Source: Actinomadura physcomitrii | Lineage (GTDB): Bacteria > Actinomycetota > Actinomycetes > Streptosporangiales > Streptosporangiaceae | Assembly: GCF_008923205.2 (NCBI RefSeq) | Contig: NZ_WBMS02000001.1 | Coordinates: 187,698-251,697 of the forward strand | Direction: 5' to 3' | Length of the DNA stretch: 64,000 nt | Shown: positions 18,746-27,315 of the stretch, in pieces | Layout: every line of letters begins with the position of its first letter | Position numbering within the stretch: position 1 is the first letter of the stretch | Position numbers and translations under genes: made by a program | The notes under the pieces: generated by a model | Seen by the model: the letters and a program-made list of their open reading frames with translations, nothing else | What the model was told of the DNA's origin: nothing | Databases searched by the model: none

Positions 18746-19123
18746 TCACTCCTGCGGCTGGGTGCCCGCCGGTTCGGAGCGCAGCACCCGCAGGTGCCCG
18801 CGGCGGCCGACCTCGGTGCCCTGGCCGACCGGCTCCTGGCCGGTGCCCGGCGCGGGCCGCGCGGCCTCGCGGACGGCGTCGGCGAGCGCCTCGAGGTCGT
18901 CGGCGCTCGGCTCGGTCTCCTCCTCGACGGGGAGCCGGACCAGCTCCCAGCCCATGGGGGCGGTCAGCCGCTCCGAATGCTCCGCGCACAGGTCGTAGCA
19001 GTGCGGCTCCGCGTACGTGGCCAGGGGCCCGAGGACGGCTGTCGAGTCGCGGTAGACGTACGTGAGCGTGAAGACTGCGGGCGCCTTGCAGGCGGTGCGG
19101 GAGCAGGTGCGGACGGGGCTCAC
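18746..19123 (-). CDS. DUF3499 family protein
   Basis: 125 aa from GTG 19123; an upstream start at 19174 is possible but adds only a Gly-rich stretch. The N-terminal half is the conserved DUF3499 core: CSRTACKAPAVFTLTYVYRD, then HCYDLCAEHSERLTAPMGW. These four Cys suggest a small zinc-binding domain. The C-terminal part is acidic and low in complexity. Function is unknown. In actinomycetes it is characteristically divergent from the metallopeptidase-family gene, as here. Confidence 0.85.
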   Translation of the reverse strand: MSPVRTCSRTACKAPAVFTLTYVYRDSTAVLGPLATYAEPHCYDLCAEHSERLTAPMGWELVRLPVEEETEPSADDLEALADAVREAARPAPGTGQEPVGQGTEVGRRGHLRVLRSEPAGTQPQE

Positions 19124-19182
19124 GATGGCCGACCGTACCTCGCTCCCGGCGCCGCCGCCACCACCCGGGCGCACGTGTCGCC

Positions 19183-19213
19183 GTTACCGGCCGATTTCCG
19201 GGGTAACAGTTAC
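19183..19213. promoter_or_regulatory. GTTAC/GTAAC inverted repeats in divergent promoter
   Basis: GTTACCGG (19183-19190) and GGTAAC (19202-19207) are near-complementary, and GTAACAGTTAC (19203-19213) is itself a dyad. They lie about 60-90 bases upstream of the DUF3499 start and 130 bases upstream of the metallopeptidase gene. This may be an operator shared by the divergent pair; no regulator is assigned. Confidence 0.35.
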
Positions 19214-19342
19214 ATACCGTGTGGCCCTGAACCCTTACCGTGGGGTCGCTGTCCGGGACGTCACGATGGTGTTCCCGGGGTGGAGAAGGTGTTCCTGGTG
19301 CGGGGACCGGGATTCGCGTGCGGCGGGAGGTAACCTGAGGGA

Positions 19343-19771
19343 GTGCGATCCCGTGTGGCAGGCGTACGGCGCCGCGATCGGCACGGTCGCGGCGTCCGTG
19401 GCCCTCTGACGCCCCCGCAGGCGCCGGTCTCGCGGACCCGCGCGGAGAAGTTCGACGACCTCGTCCACGACGAGGTGCGGCGGCTCGGCGCGCGCTGGGG
19501 CCGGGAGCTGTCCGGTGTGGAGTTCGGTGTCGAGGAGGTGCCGGACGTCGAGCCGTGGTTCGACGGTCCCGTGCCGCTCGGCCGGACCCTGCCGAGCGAG
19601 GCCGGCCGGCCCGTCCGGATCGTGGTGTTCCGGCGGCCCGTGGAGGCGCGCGCGGCGGGCGAGCAGGAGCTCGGCCGGTTGGTGCGCGACCTGCTGGTGG
19701 AGGAGGTCGCCGACCTCCTCGGCCTCTCCCCCGAGTCCGTCGACCCGAGCTATGACTCCCCGGACGACTAG
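19343..19771 (+). CDS. Metallopeptidase-family protein lacking a HExxH motif
   Basis: 142 aa from GTG 19343, with GAGGGA upstream. The basic N-terminus RRRDRHGRGVRGPLTPPQAP and the block FDDLVHDEVRRLGARWGREL mark the actinobacterial zincin-like family that is paired with DUF3499. In metal-binding members of the wider family a HExxH helix coordinates zinc. Here the corresponding helix reads LVRDLLVEEVADLLGL, with no His, so it is probably not an active protease. The C-terminus is acidic. Confidence 0.8.
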   Translation: MRSRVAGVRRRDRHGRGVRGPLTPPQAPVSRTRAEKFDDLVHDEVRRLGARWGRELSGVEFGVEEVPDVEPWFDGPVPLGRTLPSEAGRPVRIVVFRRPVEARAAGEQELGRLVRDLLVEEVADLLGLSPESVDPSYDSPDD

Positions 19772-19791
19772 CGCGACGACCGGGACGGCCC

Positions 19792-21237
19792 CTAGCGGAT
19801 GAGGGCGGTCTGGCTGTCGCCGGTCGGCGGGAGCCGGACGGTCGTCGGCGCGGGCATCAGCGGCAGGACGGTGAACAGGTACCCGTCGCCCTTGCCCTTC
19901 GCCATGGTCCGGGCCGCGTAGACCGGCCCTGAGCCCGGCTTGACCGTGATGACGGCCCCGTAGCCCTTGTCGCCGCTGCCGTGCGGCGCGGCGAGCTTGG
20001 TCTCGACGGTGCGTCCGGCGCCGATCTCGACGTTCTGCGGCGCGCCGCTCCCCTGCGCGTCCATCGTGGTGATCTGGACGGCGGCGCGTCCGGCCGGGGC
20101 GGTGAGGACGACGGACGCGTCGTAGCGGTCGTCGGCGATGACCGCGGACGCCCCGGACGCGCCGCCGAGCGGCTCGGTGGCGGTGCCGTAGGCGACATCG
20201 GCGCCGCGCGAGGCCGAGAAGCCCGCGATGATCGGCCGGTCGGAGTCCAGCCGGATGGCGGCGGCGCGGCCCGAGAGCGCGCCCGCCAGGTCGACGGAGG
20301 TGACGCTCTGCGCGGGGGCCTCCACGGTGTCCTGGCCCTGGGGGGCGAAGGCGCCGGCGGCGGTGACGGCCCGCACCCTGATCCGGGCATCGGCCTCGCC
20401 GGGCACCGCGACCAGCAGCTTGCGCTGCCCGTCGCCGCCGGGCACGCCGGGCACGACCACCGACCGCGCTGGTCCCGGCGAGAGCGGGAGCCACTCGACG
20501 CCCTTCCGCTCGCCGATCCGGACCCGCAGCGACGCGGCGACGCGGCCGGCGGTGGTGTGCACGTTGAGCGCGAGGTCGCGGGCGGTCTCGACGATGTCGC
20601 CGAGCCCCTCCGGCTGCTTCCCGATCTTGATGACGCTGGTGCTGTACGGGGCGACGGGCGTGGCGCGGCCCTCGGTGGTGTCGAGCGGCCCCTCCCCGGA
20701 CAGGCCGGTGACATCGACGGACGCGGGCCGCCCGTCGATGTTGGTGAGGTACAGCTCGAGCCGGTCGGCGGCGAGCGGGCCGGGGCCGAGGAACCACAGG
20801 TCGGCGCCGGGCCGGGCGCAGCGGCCGGTGGCGAGGCCGCGGTCGTCGCCGTGCGGCCAGTAGGTGGTCTGCTCGGCCTCGAGCCCGGCGGCGAGGGCGC
20901 CGGTGGCCCGGACGGTGAAGGAGTCCTCGGTGGTGCCCATGTCCTTCTCCCAGCCCTGGCCGGTGGTGGTCATGGAGGCGAGCGGGGAGCCGCCGCGGGT
21001 CTCGGTCACGTCGAGGCGGCCGCCGGTGCGCTTCTGCCGAAGGGACTGGACGCTGACGCGGCCGCCCTCGTGCCCCGGGCAGACCATGACGGCGGCGTTC
21101 ACGGGCGCGCTGCGTGCCTTCTCAACCGCGTTCCCGGGCCGGGAGAACGAGGCGGCACCGTAGAGGGCCGCCAGCCCGACCAGGACGAGGGCGGCGATGG
21201 CGTACCGCATGCCGAGGAGCTTCAGCACTCTGTCCAT
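19792..21237 (-). CDS. DUF5719 family membrane-anchored extracellular protein
   Basis: 481 aa from ATG 21237, one base after the GT2 stop, so co-transcribed with it. A signal anchor at about residues 10-30 (MRYAIAALVLVGLAALYGAA) is followed by a long beta-rich extracellular domain (DUF5719) with repeated Ser/Thr/Gly-rich segments. A single Cys lies in VMVCPGHEGG and another in GRCARPG, which may form a disulfide. Function is unknown. The constant pairing with the large GT2 membrane protein suggests a role in cell-envelope glycan or glycoprotein assembly. Confidence 0.85.
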   Translation of the reverse strand: MDRVLKLLGMRYAIAALVLVGLAALYGAASFSRPGNAVEKARSAPVNAAVMVCPGHEGGRVSVQSLRQKRTGGRLDVTETRGGSPLASMTTTGQGWEKDMGTTEDSFTVRATGALAAGLEAEQTTYWPHGDDRGLATGRCARPGADLWFLGPGPLAADRLELYLTNIDGRPASVDVTGLSGEGPLDTTEGRATPVAPYSTSVIKIGKQPEGLGDIVETARDLALNVHTTAGRVAASLRVRIGERKGVEWLPLSPGPARSVVVPGVPGGDGQRKLLVAVPGEADARIRVRAVTAAGAFAPQGQDTVEAPAQSVTSVDLAGALSGRAAAIRLDSDRPIIAGFSASRGADVAYGTATEPLGGASGASAVIADDRYDASVVLTAPAGRAAVQITTMDAQGSGAPQNVEIGAGRTVETKLAAPHGSGDKGYGAVITVKPGSGPVYAARTMAKGKGDGYLFTVLPLMPAPTTVRLPPTGDSQTALIR

Positions 21238-21238
21238 G

Positions 21239-24200
21239 TCAGCTCTGCTCCTCCGAGACCACAGGCTCCGGCTCGGTCTTCGGCTCGGGCGGAGTCTCGG
21301 CCGGCGGCTCCGGTGCCTCCGCGACCGGTGCCGGTTCGTGGCGGACGCCGGCGCGGTGCCCGCCGCGCGTGCCGCGCCTGGCCCGGCGGCCTCGCCGTTC
21401 GCGCCGCTCGCGGTTGCGGTCGCCGTCCGGCACGAGGGTGTCGGCGCGCGCGCCCGGCAGCGCGAGGACGGCGACCAGCAGCACGGCCACGCCCTGGACG
21501 GCGAGCCAGGCGTGCCGCATGAACATGCCGCGCGTCAGCGTGAACTCGCCGCCGGACGGCGGGACGTCGTAGCCCTGCGCCCATCCGTCGACGGTCCGCG
21601 ACTTGAGGCCGTGGCCGTTCAGCCGCGCCTCCCAGCCGCCGTCGGCCGGTTCGGCGAGCAGCAGTGTGCGCGCGCCCGTACCGGCGGGGATGCGCACTCG
21701 CGCATCGATCTTGCCCGCGCGCAGCGGCGTGATGGCGGAGCCCTGCAGGAGCATCATGCGGGCGGAGTTCGCCTGCAGACGCCACACGGCGAACGATCCC
21801 GTGCGGCTGAGGCGCGACAGTTCCGGCGCCGCGTCCAGGACCTTGGTGACGGGGTCGGAGCCGGGATGCGGCACCAGCACGTACTGGACGCCCATACGCG
21901 ACAGCGCGGGGCCGTCGTCGCCCTCCCGGTTCGCGGCGAGGCCTGCGACCAGCTCGTCCAGGCGCCGCGCGCCGGGCCCGTCCGCGAAGGTCTCGGCCTC
22001 GCCGAGCCTCGGCCGGTCGCCGCGCAGCAGCGTGTAGGAGACGCGTCCGGACGGGGCGCCGTGCAGCACGAGGGTGCGCGGCCCGCCCGGCGCCTTGACG
22101 AACTCGGGGACGGTGTCCGCGTCGACCGTGCCGAGCGGCCCGCCCGCGCCGTGCGCGATCCACGCGCCCGCCGCGAGCAGCGGCGCCGTCAGCGCGGCGA
22201 GGACGACGACCGCGCCGCCCGCCTTGTAGATCAGGTGCTTGCCGGCGAGGACCTCGGTGCCGCGCTGGACGGCGGCGGTCGCGGCCAGCAGCACCCCCGC
22301 GCCCGCGAAGACCAGCGCGACGCCGGGCCAGGCGGGCGCCGCGTCCGCGCCCTTGGTGACCGTCGCGGCGCCGGCGAGGATCGCGACGAGCAGCCCGGCG
22401 ACCGCCAGCAGCCAGCCCGCGAGGACGGCGGTGCGGCGGCCGCGCAGCGGCAGCGCGCAGACGGCGGCGGCGAACAGCCCGGCGAACGTCCACCACACGG
22501 GCGTGCCGGGGCCGCCCGGGTTCAGGGCGAGCAGCTCGGTGGCCGACGCGGGGCCGAACGAGCGGTGCAGCCCCGCCTCCAGCAGGAACCGCGACGGATG
22601 CAGCAGCAGCCCGGCCGTCCAGGGGAACAGCAGCAGCGGCGGGACGGCCAGCGCGATGACGAGGTTGCGGCGGTCCTGCCCCCTGCGGCGGTCGAACAGC
22701 GCCCAGACCAGGCCGCCGCCCGCCAGCGCGAGCGGCCATGCGAGCGGGACGAACGCCGTCGCGACGGTCAGCAGCAGCGCGACCGCCCAGGCCGCGCGTC
22801 CGGCGCGCTTGCGCAGCGTGGCGGGGTCGGCGGCGAAGCGCGGCAGCCCGTACATGCGGGCGACCTGCACCGCGATCAGCGGCAGCAGGACGAGGACGAC
22901 CGCGGTGCCGATCCGGCCGCCCGCGATGGCGCCGGTCGCGGCGGGCAGCAGCGCGTACACGGCGGCGAACCACACGCGGACGGCGGAGACGGGGACGCGG
23001 CGGCCGGCGGCGGCGCGGGCGCGGCGGCCGGTCCGCGGCGGCTCCAGCACCAGGATCCGGGACGCGCGGTAGGCGGTGAGCCCGGCGAGCGGGACGCTGC
23101 CGAGCAGCAGGACCGCGACCGCGAGCCACGGCTTGCCGAACAGGACCGTCGACAGCAGCGCGAGGAAGCCGACATACGGGGGGCTGCCCGCGCCGGTGCC
23201 GAGCCCGACCGGGTGGAAGCCGGACAGGTACTGGTCCCACAGGTCGCTCGCGCCGCCCCACGCGGGCACGAGCGCCCCGCCGCCGAGCCGCGCCGCTCCG
23301 GTGATCAGCGACCGTTCCGCCGCGACGGTGACGGCGGCCAGCGCCAGCACCAGCAGCACGCCGGGGCGGGCGAGCAGCCGGCGGATCGGACCGGGCTCGT
23401 CGGTGATCTCGTCCTCGGACTCCCGCTCGTGCTCGTGCGCCGCGAAGAACTCCGAGACCGCCTCGGCGCCGCGGCGCAGCACGACCATCCGGGGCTGGAA
23501 CCGCCGGACGCTGCGGTGCACGCGCGCCCGCCCCTCGGCGCGGACGGCACGGGCCCGCCGCAGCCGGCCCGGATCGCGCAGCACGTCGGCCAGCGCCGCG
23601 AGCTCCGCGCGCGCTTCGGCGGGCCGCTTGGTGATCGTCAGGGCGAGCGCGTGCAGCAGCGACGCCCACACGTTGCGGACCAGCGACCGGAGCATGGCGC
23701 GGAACGGCTGGTTCGCCAGCAGCGTCCACAGCGCGTTGCGGCGGTCGCGGCGCAGCGGGTGCTCGGACGTCATGCCGATCTCGCGCAGGCCCCGCCGCGC
23801 GGCCTCGGCGTGGTACACGACCGCGTCGGTCGCGACGACGACGCGGTGCCCGGCCGCGTGCGCCCGCCAGCAGAAGTCCAGGTCGTCGCGGAAGATGCCG
23901 TACTCGACGTCGAACCCGCCGAGCCGGTCCCACACGTCGCGCCGCACCAGCATCCCGGCGCTGGAGACGGCCAGCACGTCGCGGACGCCGTCGTGCTGGC
24001 CCTGGTCGAACTCGCGGCGGTCGACGCCGGTCCAGCGGCGCCCGGCACCGTCCACGGACGTGCCGGTCTCGCGCAGCACCCGCCGGTCGGCGAAGTCGCG
24101 GATCTTGGGGCCGAGGACGGCGATGCCCGGGTCGGACTCGGCGGTCCGCAGCAGGTGGCCGAGGGCGTCGCGGTCGGGCACGGAGTCGTCGTGCAGCAGC

Positions 24201-24547
24201 CAGATCCACTCCGTCCGCGCCGGGAGGTCGGTCGGGGTCGGTTGGTTGGGGTAAAGGCGGCCCGGCTCGTCGTCGGGGACCGGGGCGGACGCGGCGTCCT
24301 GGCGCAGCGCCTCCGCGACGGCCTCGCCGTAGCCGGTGGTGCGGGGCAGCGTGAGGACGTCGTGCCCGCCGATCACCTCGGCGAGGACGGCGGGGCCGCG
24401 GTCGCGGCTCCCGGTGTCCACGGTCACGAGGCGCTGCACGGGCCGCGCCTGCGTCAGCAGCGCCTTGAGCGCCTCGGGCAGCCAGCGCGCGCCGTCATGG
24501 GCGACGAGGACGGCCGTGACGACATGGCGATCGAGTGTGGGGGCCAA
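21239..24547 (-). CDS. Large family-2 glycosyltransferase with multi-helix membrane domain
   Basis: About 1100 aa. The frame extends to GTG 24622, but that codon lies inside a strong hairpin. TTG 24547, just before the GT2 fold, is my preferred start (weak ribosome site), and the true start is uncertain. The N-terminal GT2 domain (about 300 aa) has VLVAHDGARWLPEALKALL, the acceptor loop LLHDDSVPDRDALGHLLR and FDVEYGIFRDDLDFCWRAHA. It is followed by at least ten membrane helices and an extracellular region ending in a basic/acidic tail. It probably moves sugars across or onto the envelope. It is coupled to the DUF5719 gene and downstream of whiB. Confidence 0.88.
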   Translation of the reverse strand: MAPTLDRHVVTAVLVAHDGARWLPEALKALLTQARPVQRLVTVDTGSRDRGPAVLAEVIGGHDVLTLPRTTGYGEAVAEALRQDAASAPVPDDEPGRLYPNQPTPTDLPARTEWIWLLHDDSVPDRDALGHLLRTAESDPGIAVLGPKIRDFADRRVLRETGTSVDGAGRRWTGVDRREFDQGQHDGVRDVLAVSSAGMLVRRDVWDRLGGFDVEYGIFRDDLDFCWRAHAAGHRVVVATDAVVYHAEAARRGLREIGMTSEHPLRRDRRNALWTLLANQPFRAMLRSLVRNVWASLLHALALTITKRPAEARAELAALADVLRDPGRLRRARAVRAEGRARVHRSVRRFQPRMVVLRRGAEAVSEFFAAHEHERESEDEITDEPGPIRRLLARPGVLLVLALAAVTVAAERSLITGAARLGGGALVPAWGGASDLWDQYLSGFHPVGLGTGAGSPPYVGFLALLSTVLFGKPWLAVAVLLLGSVPLAGLTAYRASRILVLEPPRTGRRARAAAGRRVPVSAVRVWFAAVYALLPAATGAIAGGRIGTAVVLVLLPLIAVQVARMYGLPRFAADPATLRKRAGRAAWAVALLLTVATAFVPLAWPLALAGGGLVWALFDRRRGQDRRNLVIALAVPPLLLFPWTAGLLLHPSRFLLEAGLHRSFGPASATELLALNPGGPGTPVWWTFAGLFAAAVCALPLRGRRTAVLAGWLLAVAGLLVAILAGAATVTKGADAAPAWPGVALVFAGAGVLLAATAAVQRGTEVLAGKHLIYKAGGAVVVLAALTAPLLAAGAWIAHGAGGPLGTVDADTVPEFVKAPGGPRTLVLHGAPSGRVSYTLLRGDRPRLGEAETFADGPGARRLDELVAGLAANREGDDGPALSRMGVQYVLVPHPGSDPVTKVLDAAPELSRLSRTGSFAVWRLQANSARMMLLQGSAITPLRAGKIDARVRIPAGTGARTLLLAEPADGGWEARLNGHGLKSRTVDGWAQGYDVPPSGGEFTLTRGMFMRHAWLAVQGVAVLLVAVLALPGARADTLVPDGDRNRERRERRGRRARRGTRGGHRAGVRHEPAPVAEAPEPPAETPPEPKTEPEPVVSEEQS

Positions 24548-24593
24548 GGATCGCTCGATCTGTGGGACGACGGTTGTTCCCTGCTGAGAAGAC

Positions 24594-24629
24594 AGCAGCC
24601 GTGCCGACCATCGGGTCGGCACGGCTGCT
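24594..24629 (-). terminator. 16-bp hairpin between whiB and GT2 gene
   Basis: AGCAGCCGTGCCGACC (24594-24609) and its exact complement (24614-24629) flank a 4-base loop. A second dyad, CCGGATCCC/GGGATCCGG at 24659-24677, lies closer to whiB. On the minus strand both follow the whiB stop and precede the GT2 gene, and TGTCTTCTC follows the larger stem. They probably terminate the whiB transcript. Confidence 0.7.
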
Positions 24630-24780
24630 TACTGTACGCGTGGCCTCGCGAGCACGCTCCGGATCCCCGGGATCCGGGCCCCGGCGCGGCCGCCGCGGGC
24701 GTTCCGGAGGGGCTCAGCGCGGCGCCGCTCCCCTTCGGCGCCCGCGAACCGGCCTGCCGGTGACCCGCGGGTCGTGGACG

Positions 24781-25044
24781 TCAGACGGCTTGGCGCTTCA
24801 GCTTGCGGCGTTCGCGTTCGGACAGTCCCCCCCAAATACCGAAACGTTCATCGTGCTGCAGCGCGTACTCCAAGCACTCCGTCCGCACCTCGCATGCCCG
24901 GCACACCTTCTTGGCCTCGCGAGTGGAGCCGCCCTTCTCCGGAAAAAACGCCTCCGGGTCCGTCTGCGCGCACAGTGCGCGCTCCTGCCAGCCCATCTCT
25001 TCGCCGTCTGTGCCGTGCGCCAGCGGGATGACGACCTCGCTCAC
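24781..25044 (-). CDS. whiB: WhiB-family iron-sulfur transcriptional regulator (WhiB2/WhmD-like)
   Basis: 87 aa from GTG 25044, with GGAGG upstream. Four Cys (C25, C48, C51, C57) give the WhiB pattern C-x22-C-x2-C-x5-C that binds a [4Fe-4S] cluster. GIWGGLSERERRKLKRQ is the G[VI]WGG turn and basic tail that contact sigma factor and DNA. The sequence QTDPEAFFPEKGGSTREAKK matches the WhiB2/WhmD class needed for septation and sporulation in actinomycetes. Neighbours (GT2/DUF5719, manB, cofD) match the whiB locus of Streptomyces as I recall it. The upstream region is rich in dyads. Confidence 0.93.
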   Translation of the reverse strand: MSEVVIPLAHGTDGEEMGWQERALCAQTDPEAFFPEKGGSTREAKKVCRACEVRTECLEYALQHDERFGIWGGLSERERRKLKRQAV

Positions 25045-25075
25045 AGCGCACCTCCTGCCCGTGGAACCCCCTGGT

Positions 25076-25144
25076 CAATGCCGTCCTCAAGATCTCTCCC
25101 CCGGGAAGGCATTGAAACTACACCGACGAAATTACACGCGTGTA
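25076..25144. promoter_or_regulatory. Dyads upstream of whiB
   Basis: CAATGCC (25076-25082) pairs with GGCATTG (25108-25114), and TACACGCGTGTA (25133-25144) is a perfect 12-bp palindrome. A further ACATA/TATGT pair lies at 25082+100 (25182-25197). All are 30-155 bases upstream of the whiB start, where developmental regulators act in relatives. The palindrome resembles a BldD box but has one extra central base. Confidence 0.45.
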
Positions 25145-25277
25145 GCGCCCGCCCCGTCAAGCGGAACGAGTTTCCAGGGCGACATAACGGGCTATGTGGT
25201 GAACCCCTCGCCGACCCTCAGATGAAGATCAGTCAATCGGCGGGTCAGCGCGGCGGATCACCGCGGACCGGCGCCGG

Positions 25278-26192
25278 TCACTGCGGCGGCGGGGGCCGGT
25301 CGTCGCGGTACCAGTCGCCGCCCTCGTCGGGCCGCTGCTCGCCCTGCGGCTGCCCCGGGTGGGTGCCCTGCGGGCCCGCGCCCTCCTGGCCGGACCCGCC
25401 GTAGGCGCGGGTCCACTCGCCCATCTCCTCCTGCTGGTCGGCGGGCTGCTGCGGCTGCTCGCCCCCCTGCGGCTGGGACGGCTGCCCCGGCTGCGGCTGG
25501 CCGGGCTGCGGCTGGCCGGGCTGGCCGGGCTGCGGCTGCACCGGCTGGCCGTACTGCTGGTACTGCGGCTGGCCGTACTGCTGCTGCCCGTACTGCTGGG
25601 CGTACTGCTGCTGGGCGGCCTGCTGGCCCTCCGCGCCCGGCTGGCCGTACTGCTGGTACTGCTGGTAGCCCTGCTGGCCGTAGCCCGGCTGCCCGTACTG
25701 CTGCTGCCCCTGCTGGTAGCCGAAGTCGGGGTAGCCCTGCTGCATCTGCGGCTGCGGGCGGGCCGGCTGCATGGCCTGGAAGACGGTGAAGACGAACCAG
25801 GCGCCGACACCGATCACCGCGAGCTTCCCGCCGCCGGCGAGGAACACCGCGAGCTTGCCGAGCGCGCTCACGCCGTCGGCGGCCATCGCGCTCAGCCAGG
25901 AGATGACGGCGAACAGCGCGGTGACGCCGAGCACGCCGAGCGCGCCCATGGTGATGGTGCGCGCCTGCGGGGTCGGGGCGCCCCAGGTGCTCAGCAGCAC
26001 CGCCAGGACGACCAGCCCGACACAGACGATCTGCGTGAACAGGGTGTCCTGGGCGGCCGACAGCGCGCGGTACGTGAAGGAACCGTCACCGCCGAGCAGC
26101 AGGATGATGCCCGCGAGCAACTGGACGCCCGCGGAGGCGAGCAGTACCCAGGCGGCCGGTTCGCGCAGGCGCTGGACGGCTTCCTTGTTCAC
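25278..26192 (-). CDS. Four-helix membrane protein with Gln/Pro/Tyr-rich tail (DUF5336-like plan)
   Basis: 304 aa from GTG 26192, preceded by GGAGAAGCCACC. Four membrane helices occupy residues about 12-145: AAWVLLASAGVQLLAGIILL, LFTQIVCVGLVVLAVLL, ITMGALGVLGVTALFAVI and LAVIGVGAWFVFTVFQAM. The rest (about 150 aa) is a low-complexity tail of YGQQ, QYGQP and PGQPQ repeats. This layout is like the mycobacterial 34-kDa antigen family (DUF5336). Function is unknown, and the family assignment rests on architecture only. It is divergent from cofD. Confidence 0.75.
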   Translation of the reverse strand: MNKEAVQRLREPAAWVLLASAGVQLLAGIILLLGGDGSFTYRALSAAQDTLFTQIVCVGLVVLAVLLSTWGAPTPQARTITMGALGVLGVTALFAVISWLSAMAADGVSALGKLAVFLAGGGKLAVIGVGAWFVFTVFQAMQPARPQPQMQQGYPDFGYQQGQQQYGQPGYGQQGYQQYQQYGQPGAEGQQAAQQQYAQQYGQQQYGQPQYQQYGQPVQPQPGQPGQPQPGQPQPGQPSQPQGGEQPQQPADQQEEMGEWTRAYGGSGQEGAGPQGTHPGQPQGEQRPDEGGDWYRDDRPPPPQ

Positions 26193-26364
26193 GGTGGCTT
26201 CTCCAGACCGAGGCAATCGGATGACACGCAAAGCTTTGCACATCCCACCCGGCCCCGTCTCTGTCCCCCGCGGCACGCCAAACCGCTGGAAAGGCCCGGT
26301 TCGCGGACGCGGAACCCGCACCGCGCGTCGAGAACCGCCCATTCGGCGCCCTAGGCTGATCCGC

Positions 26365-27315
26365 ATGAGGATCGTGGCGCTGGCGGGCGGCATCGGGGGC
26401 GCCCGCTTCCTGCGCGGGCTCCAGGCCGCCGCCCCCGAGGCGGAGATCACCGTCATCGGCAACACCGGGGACGACATCTCCCTGTTCGGGCTGCGGGTCT
26501 GCCCCGACCTGGACACCGTGATGTACACCCTCGGCGGCGGGATCAACGAGGAGCAGGGCTGGGGACGGACGGACGAGACGTTCACCGTCAAGGAGGAGCT
26601 GGCCGCCTACGGCGTCGGGCCCGGCTGGTTCGGCCTCGGCGACCGCGACTTCGCCACCCACATCGTCCGGACGCAGATGCTGGCGGCCGGGTACCGGCTG
26701 TCGTCGGTGACCGAGGCGCTGTGCGACCGGTGGAAGCCGGGCGTGCGGCTCATCCCGATGACCGACGAGCAGGTCGAGACGCACGTGGTCGTGGACGACC
26801 CGGAGCACGGCCGGCGCGCGATCCACTTCCAGGAGTGGTGGGTGCGGCTGCGCGCGTCGCTGCCGGCGCTGTCGATCGCACCGGTCGGCGCCGACGAGGC
26901 GAAGCCGGCGCCGGGGGTGCTCAAGGCGATCGAGGAGGCCGACGTGGTGCTGTTCCCGCCGTCCAACCCGGTCGTCAGCATCGGGACGATCCTGGCGGTC
27001 CCCGGCATCCGGGAGGCGGTCGCGGCGAACACCGTGGTCGGCGTGTCGCCGATCATCGGCGGCGCCCCGGTGCGCGGGATGGCGGACGCGTGCCTGACCG
27101 CGATCGGGGTGGAGACATCGGCGAAGGCGGTGGCCGAGTACTACGGGCTCGGGCTGCTGGACGGCTGGCTGGTCGACGGGGCGGACGGCGACGTGCGGGT
27201 GGAGGGCATCGAGGTGCGGTCCCGCCCGCTGCTGATGAGCGACCCGGAGGCCACGGCGGCGATCGCGCGCGCGGCGCTCGACCTGGCCCTCGAACTGAAG
27301 AAGGAAGCCCCGTGA
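26365..27315 (+). CDS. cofD: 2-phospho-L-lactate transferase (F420 biosynthesis)
   Basis: 316 aa from ATG 26365. There is no ribosome site, but TAGGCT at 26352-26357 lies 7 bases upstream, fitting a -10 box of a leaderless transcript. CofD/FbiA joins the phospho-lactyl or enolpyruvyl-phospho group to 7,8-didemethyl-8-hydroxy-5-deazariboflavin (Fo) to give (dehydro-)F420-0. Signature: [15 protein letters not shown] at the N-terminus, [19 protein letters not shown] and [17 protein letters not shown]. The stop overlaps the GTG of fbiB by 4 bases, so the two steps are co-translated. Confidence 0.95.
   Translation: MRIVALAGGIGGARFLRGLQAAAPEAEITVIGNTGDDISLFGLRVCPDLDTVMYTLGGGINEEQGWGRTDETFTVKEELAAYGVGPGWFGLGDRDFATHIVRTQMLAAGYRLSSVTEALCDRWKPGVRLIPMTDEQVETHVVVDDPEHGRRAIHFQEWWVRLRASLPALSIAPVGADEAKPAPGVLKAIEEADVVLFPPSNPVVSIGTILAVPGIREAVAANTVVGVSPIIGGAPVRGMADACLTAIGVETSAKAVAEYYGLGLLDGWLVDGADGDVRVEGIEVRSRPLLMSDPEATAAIARAALDLALELKKEAP

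Noticed and set aside
25133..25144. BldD box upstream of whiB
   Set aside because: The palindrome TACACGCGTGTA has an even centre with one base more than the BldD consensus, so it is listed only as a dyad.
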